Source: JALSRK01 sp964461995 (GTDB taxonomy: Bacteria; Acidobacteriota; Terriglobia; Bryobacterales; Bryobacteraceae). From it: a stretch of 64,000 nt of DNA. Of the stretch, positions 17,401 through 24,835 are shown piece after piece. How positions within the stretch are numbered: the first letter of the stretch is position 1; the number at the start of each line of letters is the position of its first letter. The translations under genes were made by a program, and so were the position numbers. The notes beneath the pieces were generated by a model. It was given only the letters and a program-made list of their open reading frames with translations. It did no database searches and was not told where the DNA came from. The stretch lies in NCBI GenBank assembly GCA_964461995.1, contig CAYWXL010000016.1:14703-78702 (forward strand). The letters are read 5' to 3'.

Positions 17401-17933
17401 TTTTTCAGCAACCGCCTCCAAGCGTTCCGGCGCCCGAGGAGCTTGCCGGCCGCCTCGACGAAGATCGTTTTCTCGGCGTACCAGATGTTGGCCGCCGCCG
17501 TCGGAGCGATCAGATCACCGCTCCAGACCTGGCCCGCGATCAGCTCCGGGTGCAGGCCGCAATGGACGACCGTCGAAGTTTTCGCCGCACCGCTCTTGCC
17601 GGTAACGAGTAACACCGGCAAGTTCGCGATCTTGGCCTTGCCGCCGATTTCGGACGCAGCCAGCCGGGATTCAGCCTCTTTGATCAGGTAGTCGGTTTCC
17701 TTGTCGCCCTTCCCGGCTTCCCCGCCCTCCTGCTTGTCCCGCTTGAGGCGCTGCGGCCGGACGCTCTTGAAGTAGTACCAGAGGTAGACCGCCATGCCGA
17801 GGACCCCGATCAGCGCCATCATGGCCCGGAAGATCCACAGGTCGCTGCCTTTCAGGCCGAGGAAGGTCCCCGCGAAGAAGATCAGCGTCATGTAGACGAG
17901 CATCAGGAGGCTGAGGATGGCGTAGAGCGACAT
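14457..17933 (-). CDS. tssM: Type VI secretion membrane-complex protein TssM (IcmF)
   Basis: This 1158-residue inner-membrane protein has two N-terminal membrane segments (about 3-27 and 36-56) and a cytoplasmic NTPase-like domain with Walker A GKSGAAKTS at 112-120. A third membrane segment is near 440-470 (LLAAASLMLVFWMVALTVSF). A long periplasmic region with the conserved ImcF C-terminal fold ends the protein. TssM spans the envelope and, with TssL and TssJ, anchors the baseplate. The intact Walker A suggests the NTP site is retained, which is not true of all TssM. It starts six bases after tssL ends. No tssJ is visible in the window. Confidence 0.93.
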   Translation of the reverse strand: MSLYAILSLLMLVYMTLIFFAGTFLGLKGSDLWIFRAMMALIGVLGMAVYLWYYFKSVRPQRLKRDKQEGGEAGKGDKETDYLIKEAESRLAASEIGGKAKIANLPVLLVTGKSGAAKTSTVVHCGLHPELIAGQVWSGDLIAPTAAANIWYAEKTIFVEAAGKLLGRRNAWRRLLKKLRPRTLSAVFGARRDAPRAALVCVSCEEFLQAGSSDALAARARELRSRLEEVSQTFGVRLPVYVLFTKADRIAFFAEYARNLQDEETGQVVGVTVPADAADGDGIYTERQTRLLHRYFDDLIYTLCDRRTDLLVRERDENTRAGIYEFPRELRKLRQNLVQFLVDLCRPSQLRAGPFLRGFYFSGVRAVIVREAAAERPREAGRGAREIDAATMVFTAEEARQAAMEGRRAAVARKKPQWVFLSHLFKNVLLADGLSSEGAGASVKANRIRRVLLAAASLMLVFWMVALTVSFFGNRRLETEVMEAVQGIGEAEAAAGALPSADALTRLETVRQALERLTRYRADGPPWRLRWGLYIGNDLYPAVRRVYYSRFHQLLFADTQASLLATLQRLPDRPSPTDEYQPIYNALKAYLITTSHPDKSSPEFLTPVLMEHWVRHRDVDEERRDLAERQFAFYAADLLNSNPFASENDQLAIERGRRYLSQFAGVERVYQFMIAEASRQNPSINFNRMFPGSASVVVNNREVPGAFSKNGWAFMQDALKNADRFFGGEEWVLGKQPAARLDPGQLAAQLAERYRKEFIEQWREYLRDTRVVRYRSLPDAAQKLGVLSGAQSPLLAALWLASRNTAVEDEDMKKVFQPVQYVVPPESEDRYIGDSNSAYMQALLALQSAVEQAAGAGANRDAFVAQINAQAAQAKVTTRQLAQNFRVDPQTRIGPTVQQLLERPIVYAEALVRALGPAELNAKGRALCSQFRALMRKYPFRPDAAQEATLAEVAAIFQPGTGALWVFYEEDLREYLIRQGGLFAQKPGSKIRINPAFINFFNRAAVFSEALYPAGSSEPKLAFKLTGYPAEGIRRIRLTIENQTLTIGRRPASHVFVWPGNRNQRVSLTGQFGGGPELAFTSYQGLWAVFRFFGDADRWQTAGNVHKLEWILRQGRAGRPLTLPDGRPLTVRFDLEAAAPVFSKDFLASLSCVSTVAR

Positions 17934-17939
17934 GGCGGA

Positions 17940-18674
17940 TCAGCTCCTCACCTGGGTGACCAGGGCCACCAGATCCCCGACGCCGGAAGCCAAGGAGAAC
18001 CGGTAGCCGGCGAACAGCAGCAAAGCGACGAGCAGGCAGACGCCGGCGGTAACGGCGAGGCGTTTGACCCACGGGTCCCGTTGCGCCGTAGCTAAGGTCC
18101 CCACGGGCATCCAGGCAGGGGAGAACCATCCGCGGTCCTTCCGGATACGGCGGATTTTGTCACCGATGTTCCGCATGAGCGCATCCAGTTCGGCCTGCCC
18201 GCCGATGCCGTACTTGCCGCGGTAACCGAGCAACAGACTGAGGTAGAACACCTCGAGGACGTCCGCCGTTTCAGTGGAATCGCCACGCCCGAGCAACCGG
18301 TCGAGCGTCTGGAAAAAGACCTCGCCGGCGACATGGCCGCCGAACAGCTCTTCCTGCATCGGCCGCCGGGGCCAATCGGCGAAGACCGGCTGGCGCAGAT
18401 TCAGAATCGATTCGTCCAGGAAGGCGACCGCGGCAAAAGTGGCCAGCCGGACGTCCTCCAAAGTGTAGCCACGCGCCTGGGCGTTCTTCTCGGCCGCAGC
18501 GATCAACTGCCGCATGTGGACACGGAACGCCTCTGCATCGGTCACGCTCTGACGATTCGTGCGCAACCGCACGATGGCCGTAAAGACTTCCTGGTACAGG
18601 TACGCAAGGTTCGGTTCACGAGGCTTCAACAGCGGCGCGCGAACCGCCGGCGCGCGGTGTGCTCCTCCATTCAT
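17940..18674 (-). CDS. tssL: Type VI secretion protein TssL (DotU/IcmH)
   Basis: This 244-residue protein has an N-terminal cytoplasmic DotU helical domain with the family segments AAVAFLDESIL, WPRRPMQEELFGGHVAGEVFF and LEVFYLSLLLGYRGKY. A single C-terminal tail anchor follows (about residues 205-228). It has no peptidoglycan-binding extension. TssL binds TssM and the baseplate protein TssK on the cytoplasmic side of the inner membrane. Gene order tssK-tssL-tssM is the common one, with spacings of about 20 and 6 bases. Confidence 0.93.
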   Translation of the reverse strand: MNGGAHRAPAVRAPLLKPREPNLAYLYQEVFTAIVRLRTNRQSVTDAEAFRVHMRQLIAAAEKNAQARGYTLEDVRLATFAAVAFLDESILNLRQPVFADWPRRPMQEELFGGHVAGEVFFQTLDRLLGRGDSTETADVLEVFYLSLLLGYRGKYGIGGQAELDALMRNIGDKIRRIRKDRGWFSPAWMPVGTLATAQRDPWVKRLAVTAGVCLLVALLLFAGYRFSLASGVGDLVALVTQVRS

Positions 18675-18693
18675 AACAACTCCCCTGCAAGAC

Positions 18694-20046
18694 CTAAGCC
18701 CCCAGGATTACATGGATGCCGATCTCCGGACTCGGCAATTCCCCGGGCACGTAAACACCGATCTCCCGGGTCTTGACCATGTGTTCCCAACAGGGTCCGG
18801 CCTTGGTGATTCCAAAATACTGCCGCTCGACCTTGGGCGCCACCGCCGACGGGGGGACCGGCAGGTGCGTCAACGTCAGCCCGGGCAAGGCCCGCTCCAC
18901 CAGCTTGCCGATGAATGCGCGCGAACAAATCTTGACAAGTTGCGGCGTCAGGCGGATCAGTTCCGCCTCTCCGACCCGGGAACGGATCGAGAAGATCCAG
19001 CGGGAAGCGCCGAAAACCCGGGGATCGGTGATCTTGCCCGCATAGAAATAGTTCTGCGTCGGCGTGAGCGGAATGGAAACACAGTTGGTGGGCAGCACCG
19101 TCTCCAGGAGGAAGCGGATGCGCTCGTCCAGCTCCCCAAAGCACCGGTCGAGGTGGTCGTGATCGTAAAGCGGGATGTCGGCGGGAGTGGCGTCGAAGGC
19201 GAAAGTCGATAGCGCTCCCGCCAGCCGGGCCAACTCGATATACGCCTCCTCTGGGTGGCCTTTTTTGACGAGACACAAGTTCCGCAAGGTGGAAAGCGCC
19301 GTATTCACCGAGTGACGGAACCAGAAGCCGGCCACCTCGCGCTGCGAAAAGGTAGCCGCCGCCTCGCCGCCGGCGGTCTCAGGGGCCAAAGTGGCGCTCT
19401 TGTCCTCGAGGACATCCACTAAGCGGTTGAGAATCTGCGTCAGCCGGGGGCTGGCGCTCGTGGTCAAGCACGGCGGGATGAACTCGGGATCATAGACGAA
19501 ATGTCCGGCGCCATCGCGCATGACACGTGCCAACGGAAGCGCCACGATTTCGTCGCTCAACTCGTCTTCGAGGTAAAGCCGAAGATTCTTCCGTCCGAGG
19601 CGGACGACCTTCTCATCCCGGCCGGTGTTCTCGTCGGGAACCTCATGGGGTTCGGCAATGAACCTTGTCGTGGGAGTAGCTCTTTCTGGATCGGTCGCGC
19701 AAATGGGCGCGTCGTCCAAGCGCCGCGGAATACCGAGATAAACCAGCAACCGGTCCGCCACGGGCGAAAACAGCTCCGTGATGTTCCGCGGCTCCGGCGG
19801 CGGGTCACATTCCGGCAGGTGAAACGGCAACCCGTCGGGGAACAATCCCCTCGCGTGGATCACCGAAACGGTTCCGTTTTCCAACGCCTCAGCATCCAGT
19901 TCCCACCCGGAGAAGCCGTACGGGGCGAACCACAGAGCCGACGTCGCGAAGTGGATCGTGTCTTCGTAATAGCGGGATTGCGCCTGAAAGTGGTGGGGCG
20001 CAAGGTGCATCCCCTCTGACCAGACGACCCTACAGAGCTGCTTCAT
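18694..20046 (-). CDS. tssK: Type VI secretion baseplate protein TssK (copy 1)
   Basis: This 450-residue protein matches TssK along its length. It begins with the tail-sheath-facing segment VVWSEGMHLAPHHFQAQSRYYE, followed by WFAPYGFSGWELD and GLFPDGLPFHLPECD. It ends with the TssL/TssM-contacting region HLPVPPSAVAPK and QYFGITKAGPCWEHM. TssK trimers link the baseplate to the membrane complex. It is first in the leftward T6SS operon, probably read from a TATAAT box near 20111. A second, clearly paralogous tssK lies at 23359-24714. Confidence 0.92.
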   Translation of the reverse strand: MKQLCRVVWSEGMHLAPHHFQAQSRYYEDTIHFATSALWFAPYGFSGWELDAEALENGTVSVIHARGLFPDGLPFHLPECDPPPEPRNITELFSPVADRLLVYLGIPRRLDDAPICATDPERATPTTRFIAEPHEVPDENTGRDEKVVRLGRKNLRLYLEDELSDEIVALPLARVMRDGAGHFVYDPEFIPPCLTTSASPRLTQILNRLVDVLEDKSATLAPETAGGEAAATFSQREVAGFWFRHSVNTALSTLRNLCLVKKGHPEEAYIELARLAGALSTFAFDATPADIPLYDHDHLDRCFGELDERIRFLLETVLPTNCVSIPLTPTQNYFYAGKITDPRVFGASRWIFSIRSRVGEAELIRLTPQLVKICSRAFIGKLVERALPGLTLTHLPVPPSAVAPKVERQYFGITKAGPCWEHMVKTREIGVYVPGELPSPEIGIHVILGA

Positions 20047-20110
20047 GTCCCACTCGGTGCTGCGGCGTACGATACACCGCTATCCTCTGCTGCACCGCCC
20101 GCCGTTTCGT

Positions 20111-20116
20111 ATTATA
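20111..20116 (-). promoter_or_regulatory. Candidate -10 box of the tssK-tssL-tssM-kinase operon
   Basis: On the minus strand this hexamer reads TATAAT, a perfect sigma-70 -10 box. It lies about 65 bases before the tssK start codon, in the 214-base divergent gap with the GEFTR-repeat gene. No good -35 hexamer sits at 16-18 bases, so an activator or weak basal use is possible. I see no clear promoter on the plus strand of the same gap. Confidence 0.35.
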
Positions 20117-20260
20117 AGTGCGCGGCGGCGGAATCCGCTAACACCGTTCCCTGGAAGCGGATATTGAAACGCTGCAAGCTCAGTGTCACTATTGATTAGG
20201 GCGACAAGGTCAGGTCCGGCCGGCGCCGACGTACGCCGGACGCGGGGCGGGGAGAAGTAA

Positions 20261-21847
20261 GTGTCCGAGGATAAGAAACACGGAGCGAAAGGGCGCAGCG
20301 ACAAACGTGATCCTCTCGCACAGGTCGGCATTTGGCGCGTGCCGCCGATTGACCAGCTCAAGTCCGGCGTCGCCGATGCCGCAGAGGGCAAAGCCGCGCT
20401 CGAGGCAGCGAGTGAAAGCAGACTATCCCCTGAGAGCGTGAGCCCCGGGTCGAAGGGTGGCCCCGGGACGCCCGTTTCCGGAGACCGTAACGCAGCGGCG
20501 GACGCCGGCGAGTTCACCCGCATGTTCGAAGCCGGGCCCGGGAACTTGCCCACCGAACCGGCGATCCCGGCCGCCAAACCGCCGGAGCCGCCGTCCGCAG
20601 CGCCAGCCCCTGGGGAAAAGGAGGATGCCGGGGAGTTTACCCGGCTCTTCCAGGCTCCCGCAGAAGCCGGAATCTCGGCAGAACCTGGCGCGCCTGCGGA
20701 GACGCCGCCAGCGAAACCGGAGCCTTCGCCACCCCAGGTCCGGCCAGAGCGGGCGGACGCCGGCGAGTTCACCCGCATGTTCGAAGCCGCGCCCGGGAAC
20801 CTGCCCACCGAACCAGCGATCCCGGCCGCCAAACCGCCGGAGCCGCCGTCCGCAGCGCCAGCCCCTGCGGAAAAGGAGGATGCCGGGGAGTTCACCCGTC
20901 TCTTCCAGGCCTCCGTGGACTCCGGAACCTCGACAGAACCCGGCGCGCCTGCGGAGACGCCGCCAACGAAACCCGAGTCCTCGCCACCACAGGTCCAGGC
21001 AAAGCCGGAGGACGCGGGCGAATTCACGCGCATGTTCGAAGCTGCGCCGGAGAACCTGCCGACCGAACCGGCGATCCGGACCGCCGGAGCGCCGGAGCCT
21101 CCGCCCGCGCCAGCAGCTCCAGCCGGGAAAAAAGAAAACGCGGGTGAATTTACCCGCATGTTCGAGGCCGGTGAACGCCTTCCGACCCAGGACGCCGTCC
21201 CCGCGGCTCGCCCTCCGGAGAAGAAACCCGAGCCAGGGGAATTCACCCGCCTCTTCCAAGCCCCGGAAGTCCCGCGCAGCACGGCCGAGCCGGAAAAGGA
21301 AAAGCAAGAACCGGGAGAGTTTACGCGTTTGATGGAACAGGCGAGCGCTTCCGGCCCGAGCGGGCCGAAGGCCCCGGCGCAAGCAAGTCCGGGGAGTTCC
21401 TCGGAACCTGGAGAGTTCACCGGCCTGTTTCATTCGCCGTTCGCTGAAGGGGAACTGGCGCACAAAGATCTCTCGAAAGCCGCCTCTCCGCCGCCTGAGA
21501 AGAGAGAGCGGGAGCCTGGCGAATATACCCGGCTTTTCAAACTGCCGGCTCCCCCGCCAGCCTCGGCGAGCGCCGATGCCACCCAGGCGTTCGTCTCCGA
21601 ACCGGTGGAGGAGCCGGTGGAAGAAATCGTCGAAGAAGAGGGTCCGAGTGACTTTACGCGCATCATTCAGGCGGGGTCAATGGCCGGCGAACAAGAAGAT
21701 TCGGCGCCGGCTGATAACGCGGAGAAAGAGGACGAACTGGAACCAGCGCCGCAGCGAAAAGGCATGCCGGTTTGGCTGATCGTTTCGCTCATCGTGCTCG
21801 GCGTGGCGGCGGTGGGCGTCATCTTGTATTTCGTGCTGAAGAGCTAA
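20261..21847 (+). CDS. GEFTR-repeat tail-anchored protein of unknown function (T6SS-linked)
   Basis: I do not recognise this 528-residue protein as a described family. It starts at a GTG behind GGGGAGAAG. Most of it is a low-complexity Pro/Ala/Glu chain carrying eleven copies of a short motif: DAGEFTRMFEA or DAGEFTRLFQA (copies 1-6), EPGEFTRLF-like (7-9), EPGEYTRLF and SDFTRII. A DATQAF element lies near residue 440. One hydrophobic segment (about 506-526) ends the chain, so it is probably a C-tail-anchored inner-membrane protein facing the cytoplasm. There is no enzymatic motif. It diverges from tssK copy 1, and a methyltransferase gene follows after 22 bases. Thr in each motif could be a kinase target (inference). 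Confidence 0.8.
   Translation: MSEDKKHGAKGRSDKRDPLAQVGIWRVPPIDQLKSGVADAAEGKAALEAASESRLSPESVSPGSKGGPGTPVSGDRNAAADAGEFTRMFEAGPGNLPTEPAIPAAKPPEPPSAAPAPGEKEDAGEFTRLFQAPAEAGISAEPGAPAETPPAKPEPSPPQVRPERADAGEFTRMFEAAPGNLPTEPAIPAAKPPEPPSAAPAPAEKEDAGEFTRLFQASVDSGTSTEPGAPAETPPTKPESSPPQVQAKPEDAGEFTRMFEAAPENLPTEPAIRTAGAPEPPPAPAAPAGKKENAGEFTRMFEAGERLPTQDAVPAARPPEKKPEPGEFTRLFQAPEVPRSTAEPEKEKQEPGEFTRLMEQASASGPSGPKAPAQASPGSSSEPGEFTGLFHSPFAEGELAHKDLSKAASPPPEKREREPGEYTRLFKLPAPPPASASADATQAFVSEPVEEPVEEIVEEEGPSDFTRIIQAGSMAGEQEDSAPADNAEKEDELEPAPQRKGMPVWLIVSLIVLGVAAVGVILYFVLKS
20501..21060 (+). repeat. 255-bp in-frame tandem repeat inside the GEFTR gene
   Basis: A unit beginning GACGCCGGCGAGTTCACCCG starts at 20501 and recurs at 20756. 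A diverged copy starts at 21011. The spacing is 255 bases (85 codons) both times. The first 150 or so bases of units 1 and 2 differ at only a few positions, while unit 3 drifts after about 50 bases. Each unit encodes two GEFTR motifs plus a proline-rich linker. This indicates recent duplication within the coding sequence. Confidence 0.85.
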
Positions 21848-21869
21848 GCCCCCGGAAGGTACTGAAACG

Positions 21870-23384
21870 TTGCTTCCCCTGCAGCTTGGGTCCCCCGACG
21901 ACTTCGAGGTTGTCCGCAACTTCCTGATGGAGTCGGAGTTCACGGCGCGGCGGCTGTGTGAGTTGCTCGGAGTGGAAGCTCTGCACGAAGTGTTGGGCGG
22001 CAAAGGTAGCCCTCGGGATTCGGAACGTGAATCCCGGCTCGGGGTTTTGGCGGAGCTGTTCGTCCTCGGCAGGTATGTGGCGTCCACACGGTGGAAAGCG
22101 GCGGTTCCCGATCGGGTCTCTGAGGCGATGGCGCGGCTCGGACTGATCGAGAGCGGTCCTGGGCCGGACGGCCGCCTGGTGTCCCCCGTCATGCTGGCGC
22201 CGTCGGAGGGGCTCGTGCTTGTTTCGGACCGGCATTGCTCACCGGACCGCCGGGCCTTCCGGGCGCCGCAAGACGCGGTCTATCCGGCGGTGACCAAAGC
22301 CACCGGCGAGTTTCTTCGTCTCCTGCCGGGAACGCTTTGCCGGCGGCTCCTGGATCTTTGCTGCGGAACAGGAGTGGCCGCCATTCTTGCGGCGGCCACG
22401 GGACGGGCCGAACAGGCCTGGGCAGCCGACATATTGCCCCGCGCGGCCCACTTCGCGCGATTCAACAGCCGCTTGAACGGCACGGACAACGTGACGGTTG
22501 TCGAAGGCGATCTTTACGAACCCGTCGCCGGGCTGGAATTTGACCGCATCGTGGCCCACCCGCCTTACGTTCCAGCGTTGCAGTCCCAGTGGGTTTTCCG
22601 GGACGCAGGAGAGACGGGTGAAGAGATTTCCCGTGGGATCGTGAGAGGCTGCCGGGAGGCGCTCGCCCCGGGAGGCCGTTGCTATTGTCTAACGACAGGG
22701 TTGGACCTGGAAGACAGCGCTTTCGAAGAGCGGGTGCGGGGATGGCTCGGCGAAGAATCCGGCTCTTTTGATCTGTTGCTCGTCGAAATCGACACGTTCC
22801 CGCCCGAAGCGATGGTTTCGAGCCTGGCGCTGCGAGGACAACGGACTCCCCAGGAGGCGCGGCAGCTCCTGGAGCATTTCCGAAGGCTTGGCGTCCGCGC
22901 CTTCTGCCACGGCATGTTGGTCCTGCAGAAAAAGGCCGCCCCGGCGCGGCCATCGTTTGCCGAACGCTACACGGCAGGCCCATTGACGGGGGCGCCGGAG
23001 ATCGAGTGGCTGATGAGCTGGCTTTCGAACGCCACGGCGCCAGGCTTCGAGGAAACGCTGTTGTCGTCCGTCTACCGAGCCTCGCCTCGTATCGTGATGG
23101 CGCTGCTGCACCGCTTCGATCAAGGCAGACTGGCCGTTTCGGAGATCCGGCTGGAAACCGACTACCCGTTCCGGGTCGAGACCCGGATCCAACCCTGGAC
23201 GGCGCAAATGCTGGCCGAGTGCGCACGGCCGCGAACCGGCCGGGAAATCTACGAGTTCTGCCGTAAGCAAGGGTTGATCCATGAGGGGATCAGCGCGGTA
23301 GAGTTCACCGCGCTATTGCGCTCCCTGGTGGGCGGAGGCTTTCTCGAAATGGAGGGTTTCAGGACGCCCGCGGCAGAAGAATGA
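21870..23384 (+). CDS. Class I SAM-dependent methyltransferase (HemK/RsmC-like), T6SS-linked
   Basis: In this 504-residue protein the SAM site is LLDLCCGTGVAAILAA near residues 160-175. The catalytic loop is HPPYVPAL near 227, a variant of the NPPY loop of N-methyltransferases acting on Gln, Asn or bases. An N-terminal helical domain (1-140) and a long C-terminal region (about 340-504) with winged-helix character flank it. The start is TTG at 21870. It follows the GEFTR gene by 22 bases on the same strand, so the two are probably co-expressed. Its last 26 bases overlap convergently with tssK copy 2. The substrate is unknown; a T6SS component or ribosomal protein are both possible. Confidence 0.78.
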   Translation: MLPLQLGSPDDFEVVRNFLMESEFTARRLCELLGVEALHEVLGGKGSPRDSERESRLGVLAELFVLGRYVASTRWKAAVPDRVSEAMARLGLIESGPGPDGRLVSPVMLAPSEGLVLVSDRHCSPDRRAFRAPQDAVYPAVTKATGEFLRLLPGTLCRRLLDLCCGTGVAAILAAATGRAEQAWAADILPRAAHFARFNSRLNGTDNVTVVEGDLYEPVAGLEFDRIVAHPPYVPALQSQWVFRDAGETGEEISRGIVRGCREALAPGGRCYCLTTGLDLEDSAFEERVRGWLGEESGSFDLLLVEIDTFPPEAMVSSLALRGQRTPQEARQLLEHFRRLGVRAFCHGMLVLQKKAAPARPSFAERYTAGPLTGAPEIEWLMSWLSNATAPGFEETLLSSVYRASPRIVMALLHRFDQGRLAVSEIRLETDYPFRVETRIQPWTAQMLAECARPRTGREIYEFCRKQGLIHEGISAVEFTALLRSLVGGGFLEMEGFRTPAAEE

Positions 23385-24714
23385 CCAGCTCGAGCTGGGG
23401 GTCGGGGAAATCGCCGGGCACATAGGCCGCCAGGTTCCGCGCCCGTCCGATTGCCTCCCAGGCCAGGCCTGACTGGTTCAGGCTGAAGTACTGGTAATTC
23501 AACTTGACCGGGATGGCGCTAGGCGGACGGGGCACGTGGGTGAGTTGGACGCCTGGCAAGGCCTGTTTCACCAGATGCTCGATGTGGCTGGCTGAACAGA
23601 CCTTGACAAGCTGCGGCGCCTTGGCGATCAGGTCCGCTTCGCCCATATCGGCCTTGATGGCCAGATACATCTTCGTGTTCTGTAAATAGCGGTCGTCGTC
23701 GAGGGCCGTGGCCCAGATGGAAGGCTGCACGAGTTTCAGCGGCAGGGCGACGAAGTTCGCCGGAATCACGGTCTCGAGCAGCCGGCGCAGGATCTCATCC
23801 AGACGGCCGAAGCATTCACCGAGATTGTCGTGGTCGTAGACCGGCAGGTCCCGGGGCCGGACTTCCAGAGAAAACGTGGTGAGCGCCCCGGCCAGGCCGA
23901 GCATCAGCTCGAACAAGGCCTCAGGGTGGCCCCGCCTCGTCTCGAAAATGTGCCGGATCAGCGGCAAGTGAGTGTTCACCGTGTATAGCAACCAGAAGTG
24001 GGCCACATCGGAGGCGGTGAATTCCGCCAGACTCTGGTTTTTCTGCCGCCGCGTGCCGGAAAGCTGGGCGCTCTTGGCGGTAAGGATCTCAACCAGGCGC
24101 CGGGCGACCGACACCAGGAAGCTGCTGGCGCCGATGTCGAGCAGCGGGGGCACGAACTGCGCATCCAACTCGTAGGTTCCGCCCTCGGTCTTGCGCACCC
24201 GGGCAATTTTCAGGGCCGGGGCGCCCCGGCGGACCTCGTTTTCGGCCAGCAACCGGAAGTTCTTGCGGGCGATCTGCAGAGGCTTCTCCGTGCGCGCTGA
24301 TAGCTCGTCCCGGACCGTCGCGACTTCGGCGATGTAACGCGTGTCGGCGCCGCTCGAGTCTGAGGAGATATTCAATCCGCGGTCCAAGTGCGGCGGAATC
24401 GCCAGGGCGAACACCACCTCGTCCACGCCTTTCTCGAAATACGGCTCCAGCGCCTTGGGAGCCGGCGGGGGATCCGAATCCGGGATATCGAACAGCAGGC
24501 CGTCCGGGAAGATACCGCGGGCCGCAGCGACGGTGAGGTTTCCTCCCGCGAGAGGCTCCTGGGAAATCTGGAGGTCGAGGAAACCCCACGGGCGGAAGTT
24601 GAGCGCCTCGAGCCGGAACTGAAGCGAGCTCTCAGCGTACCGGTCCTGGAGCTGCAGATGCTGGGGGGTGAGAAACGTCCCCTTGGACCAGATCACCGGC
24701 TGCAGGCGCTTCAT
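23359..24714 (-). CDS. tssK: Type VI secretion baseplate protein TssK (copy 2)
   Basis: This 451-residue full-length TssK begins VIWSKGTFLTPQHLQLQDRY and has RPWGFLDLQ, GIFPDGLLFDIPDSDPPP, HVPRPPSAIPVK and YFSLNQSGLAWEAI. It is collinear with copy 1 but differs at most variable positions, so it is an old paralogue rather than a recent duplicate. The matching architecture suggests both can trimerise, and mixed trimers or two alternative baseplates are possible. It stands alone on the minus strand; the sod gene follows on the same strand at lower spacing to the right, and the methyltransferase converges on it. Confidence 0.9.
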   Translation of the reverse strand: MKRLQPVIWSKGTFLTPQHLQLQDRYAESSLQFRLEALNFRPWGFLDLQISQEPLAGGNLTVAAARGIFPDGLLFDIPDSDPPPAPKALEPYFEKGVDEVVFALAIPPHLDRGLNISSDSSGADTRYIAEVATVRDELSARTEKPLQIARKNFRLLAENEVRRGAPALKIARVRKTEGGTYELDAQFVPPLLDIGASSFLVSVARRLVEILTAKSAQLSGTRRQKNQSLAEFTASDVAHFWLLYTVNTHLPLIRHIFETRRGHPEALFELMLGLAGALTTFSLEVRPRDLPVYDHDNLGECFGRLDEILRRLLETVIPANFVALPLKLVQPSIWATALDDDRYLQNTKMYLAIKADMGEADLIAKAPQLVKVCSASHIEHLVKQALPGVQLTHVPRPPSAIPVKLNYQYFSLNQSGLAWEAIGRARNLAAYVPGDFPDPQLELVILLPRAS

Positions 24715-24764
24715 TTCAATCCAACACTACCATAACAAACCCGCTGTAAGGCCTTGAATACGAA

Positions 24765-24794
24765 GGCGCCGCCGAACCAGAGTCCGGCGGCGCC
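24765..24794 (-). terminator. Strong GC hairpin downstream of sod
   Basis: A perfect 10-bp stem (GGCGCCGCCG at 24765-24774 and CGGCGGCGCC at 24785-24794) encloses a 10-base loop. It begins about 40 bases after the sod stop codon. Read on the minus strand it is followed by TTCGTATTC rather than a T-run, so it may be a pause or processing site rather than a classic intrinsic terminator. Confidence 0.45.
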
Positions 24795-24835
24795 CCTGCT
24801 GTTTCCGGCCCGTGCGGCGCCGGCGAAAGCCCGTG

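Noticed and set aside
15699..17612. A 637-codon open frame on the plus strand opposite tssM
   Set aside because: GC-rich DNA leaves long antisense frames open. This one has no domain or start signal and lies wholly within the well-supported tssM gene. The same holds for the 755-codon minus frame over 29517-31784.
20501..21060. CRISPR or non-coding tandem array
   Set aside because: The repeats are 255 bp, in frame, and encode a regular protein motif; there are no short direct repeats with unique spacers.
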